A DNA stretch of 64,000 nucleotides from Tuwongella immobilis (GTDB lineage: Bacteria; Planctomycetota; Planctomycetia; Gemmatales; Gemmataceae), in assembly GCF_901538355.1 (NCBI RefSeq), contig NZ_LR593887.1:1088920-1152919 (forward strand), read 5' to 3'. Shown piece by piece: positions 34,700-44,357 of this stretch; position 1 is the stretch's first letter, and every line of letters begins with the position of its first letter. A model generated the notes under the pieces. That model did no database searches, was not told the origin of the DNA, and was given only the letters and a program-made list of their open reading frames with translations. Both the position numbers and the translations under genes were made by a program.

Positions 34700-35971
34700 T
34701 CAGTTTGCCTTCAACTGGAAGCAGATCAACTTGTCTTGATCCATGATGTACATTTTGCCGTTCGCGACAACCGGGTGTGCCCATGCTTCGGCACCAGAAT
34801 AGTTCGGCTGACGGAACTTGCTGATGAGTTCATAGTCGTCGGTCTTGCCACTAATCAGCGCAATCACGCCGTTTTGGTAGCGGAAAATCAGCTTGCCGTC
34901 CGCATAGGTGACCGCCGCCGACCCCGAACCAGGGCCACGATCTTCTCGCCAAACGATCTTGCCTGTCTTCAATTCCACGCAACTGGGGGCACCGGCGTTG
35001 TGACCGTGGCCGCAGAAGACGTAATCGCCGACCAGCACCATGCCACCGTGATGGTTTTGCAGATCGCTCGCACGCAGGAAATACTGTTCCTTGGCGGTGA
35101 CACCTCCGCGATTATCCGGCACCAGTTTGAGCAATGCCGAACCCGCGCCGTATCCTGTGGATGCGAACACGAGATCGCCTTTGACAATGGGCGTCGGGAT
35201 GTTGGCGGTGCCGTTATGATTTTTGTCGTAAGTCCAAAGCAGCTTGCCGGTTGCGGCATTGACTCCCACCAGAGCGGAGCCAAGCCAATTGATGACCATC
35301 TTGGTTCGGCCGACCGTCGCAGTCACCGGCGAAGAATAGCCCGCGCCACCGCCATTGGGCACCCGAGCGGCCCAGATTGGCTTCCCGGTCTTCTTGTTGA
35401 GCGCAACAATCGCGGCGTTATCCCCACCTGGTGTGCAATACAGCTTTTCGCCATCAATCAAGACCGATTCCGAATATCCCCATCCGGACATCATTCGGCC
35501 ACCGAAGTCATTCTGATAATTTTTGGCCCACACGATTGAGCCGTCTGCCGTCTTGAGGCAGGTGAGTGTGCCGTTGACGCCGACAACGTAAACCATCCCG
35601 CCATCGACGGTTGGGGTCGATCGCGGTCCTTGATTGTAGCTCACATTTCCTTTGGGACCGATTGCTTTTTTCCACAGGATTTTGCCCGTGGCTTCGTCCA
35701 TGGCGACAACGGCTTCATCGCTGCCCAGGTAGGTCATGACAAAGATTTTGCCATCGGCGATCGACGGCGAGGAGAAGCCGCCACCCAGGCCGGTGGTGGT
35801 CCACTCGATGGCGGGGCCGTTTTCGGGCCACGATGCCAGCAGGCCGGTTTCTTTGCTGACTCCGGAGCGATCCGGGCCGCGCCATTGGGGCCAATCAAAA
35901 TCTTTGGCAACTAGGCTCGCCGTGCTGCCCAGCAGGGCACAAACCAACAAGGCCAATCGAATGCGTGGCAT
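34700..35971 (-). CDS. secreted PQQ-like beta-propeller protein
   Basis: A 423-residue protein with a signal peptide at 1-22 (LALLVCALLGSTASLVAKDF). The start of the mature protein, DFDWPQWRGPDRSGVS, is the standard opening of planctomycete outer-membrane-assembly-BamB-like/PQQ-like proteins. Repeats of the form GxLxWxxxxxGxxxxPxxxG follow. These proteins form eight-bladed propellers and mostly do not bind PQQ; dehydrogenase residues are not recognised. The ATG at 35971 begins the signal peptide; the frame is open 111 bases upstream. Confidence 0.88.
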   Translation of the reverse strand: MPRIRLALLVCALLGSTASLVAKDFDWPQWRGPDRSGVSKETGLLASWPENGPAIEWTTTGLGGGFSSPSIADGKIFVMTYLGSDEAVVAMDEATGKILWKKAIGPKGNVSYNQGPRSTPTVDGGMVYVVGVNGTLTCLKTADGSIVWAKNYQNDFGGRMMSGWGYSESVLIDGEKLYCTPGGDNAAIVALNKKTGKPIWAARVPNGGGAGYSSPVTATVGRTKMVINWLGSALVGVNAATGKLLWTYDKNHNGTANIPTPIVKGDLVFASTGYGAGSALLKLVPDNRGGVTAKEQYFLRASDLQNHHGGMVLVGDYVFCGHGHNAGAPSCVELKTGKIVWREDRGPGSGSAAVTYADGKLIFRYQNGVIALISGKTDDYELISKFRQPNYSGAEAWAHPVVANGKMYIMDQDKLICFQLKAN

Positions 35972-36207
35972 GGTGTGGCATCGCTCCGAGAATCGTCGCA
36001 ATAACGGGGGGAATTCCGTCGCCAGTGTACCGGAGGGTTCCTGGCAATCGCTAGCAAAAAATTCCATCGCGGACGCAATCACACCGGCAACCGGCGACTC
36101 GGGGGCCGATTCGCAAGTGTGGATGCGTTCGGATGCGGTCGCGCAATCGGGGCCGCCGAGTGGGACCGCATCCGCCCAGGCGATTCACCTGCAACGGCGA
36201 ATCCGCA

Positions 36208-36816
36208 TTAGGCGTCGCGCTTCAGTAACCCGCGCAGCAGTAACTGCTTCAGGACGCTGCTGGAGACGCCCAGCAGGGCGTGCCCGTACAGTGCAGACAG
36301 CCATTCATCGGCAATCAGATCCGCCGCCGGGGTGCGCTGGAAGATGCCGCGCCGCTGTCCTGTTGCGATCAGTCGCTGCAACTGCTGGCGTTGCGCAATC
36401 CGCATCGGTTGGATGAGCGTGCGAGCGATGGGGCCATCGATCCCCGCCAAAATTCTCGCCACGGTTCGAGCGAGCTGCGGTTGTTCGTCCACCGTTTCGA
36501 GGAATCCGTCCAAGATCGCAGTGAGTTGGTCTTCTTCGTCGCCCAAAGATGGCTGAGAAGTCGAAGACGGTTGTGCAAACGCTTGTTGATGGAACTGATC
36601 CGCCACTGCGATCAGACAGTCTTCCAGACGGGCATACGCGCGTTTGGCCGTGCGCAGGGTGACACCGGCGCGTTGTGCAAGATCGGCATAACAACAACTC
36701 TGCCAAGGAGTTTGGGCGAAAACTTCCAAAGCGATTTGATTCAAATGCGTACGAAGATCCGCCAGCGAACGACGGGGGCGACGGGCGATGGTTTGACGGG
36801 GTGCAACTCGAGGCAT
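36208..36816 (-). CDS. TetR-family transcription regulator
   Basis: A 202-residue protein. The N-terminal HTH lies at about residues 15-65 (LNQIALEVFAQTPWQSCCYA, then LAQRAGVTLRTAKRAYARLED). The C-terminal helical part binds an unknown ligand. A strong ribosome site (AGGAGGGA) sets the ATG at 36816; an open frame runs 333 bases further left but has no similarity. The next gene on the plus strand (rdgB, 37115) is divergent, with a 298-base spacer, but a regulatory link is not obvious. The N-terminus is rich in Arg (APRQTIARRPRRS). Confidence 0.83.
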   Translation of the reverse strand: MPRVAPRQTIARRPRRSLADLRTHLNQIALEVFAQTPWQSCCYADLAQRAGVTLRTAKRAYARLEDCLIAVADQFHQQAFAQPSSTSQPSLGDEEDQLTAILDGFLETVDEQPQLARTVARILAGIDGPIARTLIQPMRIAQRQQLQRLIATGQRRGIFQRTPAADLIADEWLSALYGHALLGVSSSVLKQLLLRGLLKRDA

Positions 36817-37114
36817 CCGCGATCCCTCCTGCGGAACGGTCCATTTGGCCGGTCCTTGGGCACTGGCTCGATTCACGACCACCCGGATGAAATCTGGGAA
36901 AATTGGAGAGATCCCGTCGATGACGCGGATGATACCGCGATCGCGTTGGAAAACCGGATTCCAATCCCGGTTCTGGGGTTCATCCACGAACCCGCTCTCA
37001 TCCAATCTGGCGTATAGTGAATCAGAGCCGTCCTCCCATGTTAAGCCGCGACTCGACAGAGAACAAGAGTCCACTGCCGGAATTGCGGCGTGATTGGACA
37101 GAGAAAGGGACATC
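36817..37114. other. spacer between divergent tetR-like and rdgB genes
   Basis: About 300 bases without a supported gene. It contains the ribosome sites of both flanking genes. No convincing promoter pair or operator was found. Confidence 0.4.
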
Positions 37115-37711
37115 ATGCCGCGCTTGGTCTTCGGCACTCGCAACCGCAAAAAATTGGTGGAACTGCGGGATCTTCTTGCGGATTTTCCCTTGGAATGTGT
37201 GGATTTGTCGCCGTGGCCGGAGCTGCCAGATGTCGATGAAACGGGCGATACCTTCGAGGCGAATGCCCGTCTGAAGGCGAGCGAATTTTCATCACAAATT
37301 CACGAATGGACGCTGTCGGAAGACAGTGGTTTGGTTGTGCCGGCGTTGGGGGGACGGCCGGGGATCTTCTCCGCGCGCTATGCCGGTTCGCATGGCGATG
37401 ATGCAGCGAACAATCAGAAGATTGTGCAGGAGTTGGCCGAACTTCCGGAAGAGAAGCGGGCCGCCTACTACGTCTGTGTCGCGGCGTTGGCCAATCCCGC
37501 AGGGGAAGTCGTGGCCGTTGCCGAAGGGCGATGCCATGGCCGCATGTTGCTGCAACCTCAAGGCAGCGGGGGGTTTGGGTACGATCCGCTATTCTATATT
37601 CCCGAATATCATCAGACCTTTGGCGAACTGAGTCTGCGAGTCAAACAGGCATTGAGCCATCGCGCCAAAGCGATTGTCCAGCTTCGGCCGGAATTTCGCA
37701 AGATTGCCTAA
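37115..37711 (+). CDS. rdgB: XTP/dITP diphosphatase (RdgB/Ham1)
   Basis: A 198-residue protein of normal family length. It removes deoxyinosine, xanthosine and related non-canonical triphosphates, preventing their use in DNA. Family motifs: FGTRNRKK near the start, FEANARLKA, SEDSGLVVPALGGRPGIFSA, FGYDPLF and the C-terminal SHRAKA. GAGAAAGGGA precedes the ATG at 37115. The Xer recombinase follows 56 bases later, so they may be co-transcribed. Confidence 0.95.
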   Translation: MPRLVFGTRNRKKLVELRDLLADFPLECVDLSPWPELPDVDETGDTFEANARLKASEFSSQIHEWTLSEDSGLVVPALGGRPGIFSARYAGSHGDDAANNQKIVQELAELPEEKRAAYYVCVAALANPAGEVVAVAEGRCHGRMLLQPQGSGGFGYDPLFYIPEYHQTFGELSLRVKQALSHRAKAIVQLRPEFRKIA

Positions 37712-37767
37712 ATCGGATTTTTGCAAGATTGATCGAATTGCTGCTTTGACCGACACCAGGAGCCATC

Positions 37768-38712
37768 ATGACCACGCCACACACTTCGTCGGCCCCGCCG
37801 CCGCGTCCGGAATGGTTGGAATTGGCCGAGGATCTGCGTGCCTTTCGGCATTATCTGAAGGCCGAGCGCGGGATGAGCGAAAATACCGTGCTGGCGTATG
37901 GCCGCGATTTGGACCGATTCAGCAATTGGTTCGCGGCGGGAAATATGCGGGATTATCTGAAGCCGACCTTGGCCGATCTCGCCGATTATCTGGCGTTCCT
38001 TCGCACGGAACAACTGGCATCCAGCAGCATTGCCCGCAATGTGGTGTCGCTGCGGATGTTCTATCGCTTCTTGAAATTGGAAGAACGCACCACTTCGACG
38101 ACGCTCAATTTGCTGAGTTCGCCGACATTGTGGGAGCGGGTGCCGAAGGTGATGTCGCAGACGCAAATCGAAGCCTTGCTCCGTTCGCCACAGCCGGGGG
38201 ATCCGTTCTATCTGCGGGATCGGGCGCTGCTGGAGACGTTGTACGCGACGGGGTGTCGGGCCAGCGAGGTCGTCAATCTCGGACTATCGGATGTGCATTT
38301 GGACTCGGCATTCTGCAAATGTACCGGCAAGGGGAACAAGCAGCGAATTGTCCCGCTGGGCAAAGCGGCGATTACGGCGCTTCGCAGCTACATCGGGGAG
38401 CAGCGAGCGGAGATTGTGGCCGCGAGTGGGCAGTGCCAAAACGTGTTTCTCAGCCGCACGGGCAAGCCGTTGACCCGCATGATTTTATGGAAAATCGTGA
38501 AGAAATATGCGAAGCGGATCGGCGTGGCGGGGAAGGTCAGCCCGCACACGTTTCGCCATAGTTTTGCGACGCATTTGCTCTCCGGCGGTGCGGATCTGCG
38601 GGCTGTCCAAGAAATGCTGGGCCATGCGAGCATTGCGACGACGCAGATTTACACGCATGTGGATGCCGAGCGGTTGAAGGCGATGCACCGGCGATTCCAC
38701 CCCCGCGGATGA
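37768..38712 (+). CDS. xerD: tyrosine recombinase of the XerC/XerD type
   Basis: A 314-residue protein. The N-terminal SAM-like DNA-binding domain is at 20-110. The catalytic set is complete: Arg164 (GCRASE), Lys188 (GKGNKQR), His260 and Arg263 (SPHTFRHSFATHLL), His286 (LGHASI) and Tyr295 (IYTHVD). Spacing and the closing HVDAERLKAMHRRFHPR fit XerC/D, which resolves chromosome dimers at dif. Whether it is XerC or XerD cannot be settled without a tree. There is no sign of a mobile element around it, so a housekeeping role is likely. Confidence 0.92.
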   Translation: MTTPHTSSAPPPRPEWLELAEDLRAFRHYLKAERGMSENTVLAYGRDLDRFSNWFAAGNMRDYLKPTLADLADYLAFLRTEQLASSSIARNVVSLRMFYRFLKLEERTTSTTLNLLSSPTLWERVPKVMSQTQIEALLRSPQPGDPFYLRDRALLETLYATGCRASEVVNLGLSDVHLDSAFCKCTGKGNKQRIVPLGKAAITALRSYIGEQRAEIVAASGQCQNVFLSRTGKPLTRMILWKIVKKYAKRIGVAGKVSPHTFRHSFATHLLSGGADLRAVQEMLGHASIATTQIYTHVDAERLKAMHRRFHPRG

Positions 38713-38737
38713 CGATCGCGGCGCGATTTGCAGTCTT

Positions 38738-38761
38738 CCAAGTCGGTTTGGACGGACTTGG
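38738..38761. terminator. candidate hairpin between convergent genes
   Basis: CCAAGTC (38738-38744) pairs with GACTTGG (38755-38761) around a 10-base loop. It lies between the end of the Xer gene and the end of the leucine-rich gene on the other strand. The stem is short and there is no clear U-run. Confidence 0.35.
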
Positions 38762-38789
38762 CGCGACTAACTGCCGATTTGCGGAGCGA

Positions 38790-40382
38790 TTAAACGCGCA
38801 CCATGGGGAACCGCTCCCGCAGATGCTGAATGGCGGGCAGGGAGAGCCGACATTGGCGGAAGTCCACCCGCCGCAGCGAAGTCGGCCCCTTGCGACTGAG
38901 CCGCATCGCTCCGACATCGGTGATGGGGTTAAACGCGAGGTTCAACTCGACCAGTTGCTCCATCCACGGGGCATCGAGCAGAATCGCTAGCGCGTGGTCA
39001 TCAATATGGTTGAGTTGCAGATCGAGCTGGCGGAGATTGGGCCAGGATTGAATTTCGGCCATTCGCGCGCAACCCGCTTCATGCAAACGATTTGCGCCCA
39101 ATCCCAAGAAGTGCAACGGACTCCGGGACAATTCTTCCAACCAGGATTCCAGGTGCATGACGCCCAATTCGTTGCTGTGCAGATCGAGCCATTCCAGGCG
39201 ATGCAGCAGGGGAAAATCGCCGCGTTGGGGGAGTCCGCGAAATCCCCAGCGGTTCGCAGACAGGGCCAATCGTCGTAATCCTCGCAAGCCGTTGCCGCGC
39301 AGAAACGGTAGCAATTGTTCTTCGATCAGATGCGTTTCGGAGAGATCCAAGTCGGTCAACGACGGCAGATTGTCGGATTCGCCCAGCAGCGCTAACCCGC
39401 TGGCCACCTGCGGGTTACGTCGTAGGGACAGTGCCCGCAGTCGGGATAATCCCGGAGCCGCGACCAATGCCCGCAGATCGTCGCTAGTGAGTGCGGACTG
39501 CATGAGATCCAGCACTTCCAACTGCCATTCGCGGCGACGCAGCAAGGCGGCGAGTCGATCGGTCGAACCGCCGATGAACGACAAATCCAGATGGGTTAAT
39601 CCGGCAAATGCGGGCGATTCCCCGAGAATCTGCCAACTGGCGGTTTGCAGCGGATTATTGCAGACATCCAACCGCCGCAATGGTCCCAAATGCGGGGATT
39701 GCGCCAACGCGGCAATCGATTCGTCGCGTAGGTGATTCATCGATAAATCGAGTCGTTCGACGGTGCGCAACAGTGTGGAACGAGCGAGCGATTCGACAAA
39801 GGCGTGGTCCAACGTGGCGTAACTGGCACGCAGGGTGGTCACGCCGTTGAGATGCACGGGGCGCTCGGGCAGTCGCAGGCCGGTTAGCCCCAATCCGGGC
39901 AGATTCAAGTCGAGATGCGTGATTCCGGCCATCACGGGCAAATCCAGCACATCGCGGCCATCCAGACGCTGGGGCGGCCCATCAAAAGCGACTCGGCGAA
40001 TTGGCAGCAGATCGCGGATCGGCTGGAGATCGTGAATCACTTCGTCTGGCGAGCAGGTGACGGCTTCCAACATGCCGGCGGCGAAATGGAGGCGATGCCG
40101 TTGATAGCGTTCGAGCAATCGTGGTGGCAGTCCCTGAAGCCACGTGATGGCATGACGTTGCAGCAAATCTTCGAGCAGTTCCGTCAGGCGGCGGTGTTCC
40201 AATTCGCAGGCGTCGGAGCGTTCGCGGGCGACGTGCAAGCGAAGAAATTGGGCCCGTTCGGGGTGTTCGTGTTCCTCCAGCCAATCGCTGAGCACCAACC
40301 GGGTATCCAGGCAATGCGGTTGATTCGCAATCGCTTGCAGGAGCGGCTCGGTGCCAGTCAAATTTCGCAGGAACGGTTCCAT
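38790..40382 (-). CDS. TIGR02996-type leucine-rich repeat protein (530 aa)
   Basis: Paralogue of the protein at 30228. The first 55 residues contain the repeat-companion domain (LLQAIANQPHCLDTRLVLSD, then WLEEHEHPERAQFLRLHVA). Irregular leucine-rich repeats follow to the end (for example LRRLALSANRWGFRGL and LRQLDLQLNHIDDHAL). No signal peptide. The function is unknown; such proteins are numerous in Gemmata-type genomes. The ATG at 40382 is preferred over a GTG six bases upstream. Its start faces the start of the sialate esterase gene, so the pair is divergent. Confidence 0.83.
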   Translation of the reverse strand: MEPFLRNLTGTEPLLQAIANQPHCLDTRLVLSDWLEEHEHPERAQFLRLHVARERSDACELEHRRLTELLEDLLQRHAITWLQGLPPRLLERYQRHRLHFAAGMLEAVTCSPDEVIHDLQPIRDLLPIRRVAFDGPPQRLDGRDVLDLPVMAGITHLDLNLPGLGLTGLRLPERPVHLNGVTTLRASYATLDHAFVESLARSTLLRTVERLDLSMNHLRDESIAALAQSPHLGPLRRLDVCNNPLQTASWQILGESPAFAGLTHLDLSFIGGSTDRLAALLRRREWQLEVLDLMQSALTSDDLRALVAAPGLSRLRALSLRRNPQVASGLALLGESDNLPSLTDLDLSETHLIEEQLLPFLRGNGLRGLRRLALSANRWGFRGLPQRGDFPLLHRLEWLDLHSNELGVMHLESWLEELSRSPLHFLGLGANRLHEAGCARMAEIQSWPNLRQLDLQLNHIDDHALAILLDAPWMEQLVELNLAFNPITDVGAMRLSRKGPTSLRRVDFRQCRLSLPAIQHLRERFPMVRV

Positions 40383-40521
40383 GTTCACTGTCCCGATTTA
40401 TGGGAAAATCGGGGAAATCGAAGAGATATCGGGTTGCCACTTGCGAATCGGCGTGTCGCACCGGACAATCGCCGACGGAGGATATTCGCTGCTATTCTAT
40501 CCACCAATCGAGAAATTTCGT

Positions 40522-42168
40522 ATGCCAAGACGCACATTCTTGCGCAATCGGCTGAGTCTGGCCACGCTGGCTGCTCTGCTGATGGCGCTGCCCGTGAGCG
40601 CGGCCGTCAAACCGGCCAGCCTGTTCAGCACCCACATGGTGTTGCAACAAGAGATGCCCGTGCCCATCTTCGGGACCGCAGAGCCGGGAGAATCCGTAAC
40701 CGTTTCGATTCACGATCAAAAGAAGACTGTGAAGACGGATGCCCAAGGCAAATGGTCGGTTACGCTCGACCCGCTCAAGCCGAGCAAGGCCAGCAAGCCG
40801 ACGACCATGACCATCGCCGGCAGCAATACCATCACCATTGATGACGTGCTGATTGGCGAAGTCTGGCTTTGCTCCGGACAATCGAACATGGCCTGGACGG
40901 TGGCCCGCAGCCGAGATTTTGAAGCGGAAAAAGCGGCGGCAAAAAATCCACAAATTCGCATGTTTCTGGTGACATCTGGTGCCGCCGCGACTCCGCAAAC
41001 CGAGTGCAAAGGCTCGTGGATTGTCTGTTCGCCGGAGACGGTGGGCGGCTTTACCGCGGCGGGTTATTTCTTCGCCAAGGAACTGTATCCGCAACTGAAG
41101 CGGCCGATTGGGCTGATCAATTCGTCGGTCGGTGGCACGCCGGTGGAAGCCTGGACCAGCCAAGCCGCCATGGATCGCACACCGGAAATCAAGCCCGTGC
41201 TGGAACGCTGGCAACAATCGGAAGCGAATTACAATCCGGAGAAGGCGAAAGCGGCCTTCGAGACGCAACTCAAGCGGTACGAGGAACTTGCGAAGCAGGG
41301 GAAAGCCCCCGCCAACAAGCCGCGGCTGCAATTGCAACCGTCGAAATCCCCGCAATATCCGGCGGTGCTGTACAACGGCAAAATTGCGCCGCTGGAACGG
41401 TATGCCATTCGTGGGGCAATCTGGTATCAAGGTGAGAATAACGCCGGATCGCCGCACCCGCATCTGTATGGCAAACAATTGGAACTGATGATTTCCGATT
41501 GGCGAGCCCGCTGGGGGCAGGGGGATTTCCCCTTCGCGTGGGTGCAGTTGCCGAATTTCCAGACTGCCGCTCAGTGGCCGATTCTGCGGGAGCAGATGCT
41601 GCAAACGCTGAAGGTGCCGCAAACCGGCATGGCGATTGCCATTGATGTGGGCGATCCCAAAGACATTCATCCCACCAACAAGCAACCCGTCGGATCGCGT
41701 CTGGCCTACTGGGCGCTGGCGACCGTTTACGGGCAAAAGCGGGCCTATTCCGGGCCGATTCCGACAACGAATCGCGTCGAAGGCGATTCCATTGTGGTGA
41801 ATTTTGACCACGCCAACGATGGCTTGAAACTGCTGGATCGGTCGGAATCGGGCTTCGAGATTGCCGGTGCGGACCAAGTTTGGCACGCGGCGGAAGCCAA
41901 AGTGGTCGCCCCGAATTCGGTGGTGATCCGCAGTAAAGCGGTGGCTAAACCCGTGGCCGTCCGCTATCTGTGGGCGAATAATCCGACTGCGACGTTGTTC
42001 AACGGCGCGGATCTTCCGGCAACTCCGTTCCGAACGGACACTTGGGATGGCAAAGTTGGCACACCCGCGCCGGCGAAACCGGCGGCTGCCCCGGCCAAAC
42101 CCGCCAAGCCGGTGAAGCCCAAGACGGTGCCCGCGCTGCCGATTCTGCCGCCGCCGGAAAAACCGTAA
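40522..42168 (+). CDS. secreted sialate O-acetylesterase-like protein (SGNH)
   Basis: A 548-residue protein. Signal peptide at about 1-29 (LATLAALLMALPVSAAVKP). The SGNH nucleophile motif is LCSGQSNMAW, followed by WYQGENNAG and, near the C-terminal part, the catalytic Asp/His region DVGDPKDIHPTNKQ. The family removes acetyl groups from sialic acids or plant polysaccharides, and in planctomycetes often sits with sulfatases and glycoside hydrolases. The C-terminal tail has a Pro/Ala/Lys-rich linker (GTPAPAKPAAAPAKPAKPVK). The ATG at 40522 starts the signal peptide. Confidence 0.9.
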   Translation: MPRRTFLRNRLSLATLAALLMALPVSAAVKPASLFSTHMVLQQEMPVPIFGTAEPGESVTVSIHDQKKTVKTDAQGKWSVTLDPLKPSKASKPTTMTIAGSNTITIDDVLIGEVWLCSGQSNMAWTVARSRDFEAEKAAAKNPQIRMFLVTSGAAATPQTECKGSWIVCSPETVGGFTAAGYFFAKELYPQLKRPIGLINSSVGGTPVEAWTSQAAMDRTPEIKPVLERWQQSEANYNPEKAKAAFETQLKRYEELAKQGKAPANKPRLQLQPSKSPQYPAVLYNGKIAPLERYAIRGAIWYQGENNAGSPHPHLYGKQLELMISDWRARWGQGDFPFAWVQLPNFQTAAQWPILREQMLQTLKVPQTGMAIAIDVGDPKDIHPTNKQPVGSRLAYWALATVYGQKRAYSGPIPTTNRVEGDSIVVNFDHANDGLKLLDRSESGFEIAGADQVWHAAEAKVVAPNSVVIRSKAVAKPVAVRYLWANNPTATLFNGADLPATPFRTDTWDGKVGTPAPAKPAAAPAKPAKPVKPKTVPALPILPPPEKP

Positions 42169-42426
42169 TCGCTCGATTCCGAGTCGGATTTCACACCCAA
42201 GTCGCGCTCGAATCGGTTCCATGGCCGATTCTGCGCGACTTGGTCCATTTCGTATCGTGAAAATCGTGCCGAAGTCGGGAGTGAATCCGCCAATCGGGTT
42301 GTACCCGTGAGACGGCCATGAGAACCACTTGCTTTCTGGGGTTCTGGTGGAATTGACGGCGGAAATGGATTACAATGAGTGGATGGCTGAGAGGCTCTCC
42401 CACCACCCCGCACACGATGTCGAATC

Positions 42427-43797
42427 ATGCCACATACCCACCGCATCGGTCTGAATCGTCGCGAAGTCCTGCAAGTCGGCTACTCGGCATTGCTGGGCGT
42501 CTCCATGGCCAACGCGCTGGCCACCCCTGCGACGGCTGCCGCCAATTCGTCTCGCGGCAAACGGCGTCCCAAGTCGGTGATTTTGGTCTTCACCACCGGC
42601 GCATCCAGTCACATTGATACGTTCGATCCCAAGCCCAATGCCCCGGCTGAAATTCGCGGGGAATTCAAAGCCATCGCAACGCGCACGCCGGGGATGCAGT
42701 TCACCGAGCATGTGCCGATGCTCGCCAACCGCTCCGATCGCTTCGCGGTCGTTCGCACGCTCTCGCACAAGGATGACAATCATACCGGAGCAACGCACCA
42801 CCTGCTGACCGGCACGAAACAGCCGGGGGGCCGCTTCGATAAGCCGCTTTCTCGGGATGATTGGCCGGTCTACGGGGCGGGTGTGGGCTTTCTGTCGCCG
42901 CCACCAGCGGGGATTCCGGCCGGGGTGACGCTGCCGACATTCCTGCGCGATGGGCCGCTGGTGTGGCCTGGTCAGCATGGGGGATTTCTGGGGCCGAAAT
43001 TCGATCCCTGGCAGGTCGATTCCGATCCCAATCAGAAGTCGTTTCGGGTGGGTGACTTACGGCTGATGGACGGTCTGGATGTGGATACGCTCTCCAATCG
43101 TCGGTCGCTGCTGCAAGAGATGAATCAAAAGCAAGTGTTGCTTGCCGAGACGGTCGAAGGGCGTCGGCTGAACGAACAGCAAGAAAAGGCGTTTGCGCTG
43201 CTCACTTCCGGGGCGGTGGCGCGGGCGTTTGAGATGGACCGCGAACCGGATAAACTCCGCGATCGGTACGGGCGAAATCTGTTCGGGCAATCGCTGCTGT
43301 TGGCCCGTCGGCTGGTGCAGGCCGGGGTGCCGATGATCCAAGCGAACATGGGTCGCGTGCAGAATTGGGACACGCACGGGGGCAATTTCAAGCGGTTGAA
43401 GGGGGATCTGCTGCCGGCGCTGGATCGGGCCGTGGCCGCGCTCCTGGACGATCTGCACGATAGCGGATTGCTCGATGATACGATGGTGATTGTGACCGGT
43501 GAGTTTGGCCGCACTCCGAAAGTGAACAATCAAGACGGTGGCCGCGATCACTGGGCCCCCTGTTTCAGCGCGATTTTTGCCGGGGGTGGCGTGCAGGGTG
43601 GTCAGGTGATCGGCAAATCGGATGCCTCTGCGGCCTATCCGGCGACCGTTCCATATACGCCGGATGACCTTGGGGCGACGGTGTACGAAGTGCTGGGCGT
43701 CGATCCCACCGCCGAAGTCCGCGATCGACTCAATCGCCCGGTGCAACTCAATCGCGGCGAACCGATTCGGGCATTGTTCACCGGCGCAATCGGCTGA
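42427..43797 (+). CDS. DUF1501 family protein, Tat-like signal
   Basis: A 456-residue protein. The start (LNRREVLQVGYSALLGVSMA) resembles a twin-arginine signal. The body has the DUF1501 features KSVILVFTTGASSHIDTFDP, HTGATHHLLTG, NWDTHGGNF and VTGEFGRTPKVN with GGRDHWAPCF. DUF1501 proteins are related to the alkaline phosphatase/sulfatase fold and are abundant in planctomycetes, often paired with DUF1549/DUF1553 cytochrome-like proteins; no such partner is here. Biochemical function unknown. Confidence 0.92.
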   Translation: MPHTHRIGLNRREVLQVGYSALLGVSMANALATPATAAANSSRGKRRPKSVILVFTTGASSHIDTFDPKPNAPAEIRGEFKAIATRTPGMQFTEHVPMLANRSDRFAVVRTLSHKDDNHTGATHHLLTGTKQPGGRFDKPLSRDDWPVYGAGVGFLSPPPAGIPAGVTLPTFLRDGPLVWPGQHGGFLGPKFDPWQVDSDPNQKSFRVGDLRLMDGLDVDTLSNRRSLLQEMNQKQVLLAETVEGRRLNEQQEKAFALLTSGAVARAFEMDREPDKLRDRYGRNLFGQSLLLARRLVQAGVPMIQANMGRVQNWDTHGGNFKRLKGDLLPALDRAVAALLDDLHDSGLLDDTMVIVTGEFGRTPKVNNQDGGRDHWAPCFSAIFAGGGVQGGQVIGKSDASAAYPATVPYTPDDLGATVYEVLGVDPTAEVRDRLNRPVQLNRGEPIRALFTGAIG

Positions 43798-43887
43798 TTG
43801 TCACCAGATTCTTGGTGCATTCTCTTCAAACCGCGATCGGAGCAGGAATAATTGGCTCCATCGCGTTTTGTGTCATGTGGTTGGGAT

Positions 43888-44319
43888 TCATCTGCGCGGA
43901 GGCGATTCCGTTGGCGGACGGCGGAAGATGCCCGACCACGGGCGACGCCACACGAGCATGGCCAAGCCGATGCCGACATAGTCCAGCAGCACATCCCGAA
44001 CGGCGGGCGTGCGGCTGAAGAAGCCCTGGAGAAATTCGCCCAGCGGCGCGTGCAGCACCAACACCAGCAGCAAGAACCGCCGTCCCTGCAAGGAGTTGGG
44101 GATCATCGCCGCCAGCATGGTCAGCGAGCCATAGCCGACAATGTGAATCAACTTGGAGACATAGAAGCGGCGACCGGGTGGGCCAATCGCTTCTGCGGCG
44201 GCGGATTGATCCACCGGGGCGCAGAGTGCAACCGTCCACGCGGCGAGAATCAGCACAAATAGCAGCAACCCGCCGCGATGCGGTCGATTCGGGCGAGGGG
44301 CGATTGGTGGTTCCATCAT
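43888..44319 (-). CDS. VanZ-like membrane protein (143 aa)
   Basis: It has four predicted helices: LLLFVLILAAWTVALCA, a second around YVSKLIHIVGYGSLTMLAAM, a third around RRFLLLVLVLHAPLGEFLQG and a fourth around LLDYVGIGLAMLVW. The HxxGYG and GEFLQ stretches are typical of VanZ-like proteins, whose role in most bacteria is unclear. The ATG at 44319 is used; a TTG at 44361 would overlap the stop of mcsB and add 14 residues. It is the last gene of the McsA/McsB operon. Confidence 0.78.
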   Translation of the reverse strand: MMEPPIAPRPNRPHRGGLLLFVLILAAWTVALCAPVDQSAAAEAIGPPGRRFYVSKLIHIVGYGSLTMLAAMIPNSLQGRRFLLLVLVLHAPLGEFLQGFFSRTPAVRDVLLDYVGIGLAMLVWRRPWSGIFRRPPTESPPRR

Positions 44320-44357
44320 GGTGATGGTGGTACCGCAATCGCTTGGTGGCGGCAAGC

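Noticed and set aside
37768..38712. Xer recombinase as sign of an integrated mobile element
   Set aside because: The catalytic set and length fit housekeeping XerC/D, it follows rdgB closely, and no att-type repeats, tRNA or phage genes are near.
40492..42222. Minus-strand open frame opposite the sialate O-acetylesterase
   Set aside because: Arg/Gly/Ile-rich shadow of a gene with a clear SGNH motif.
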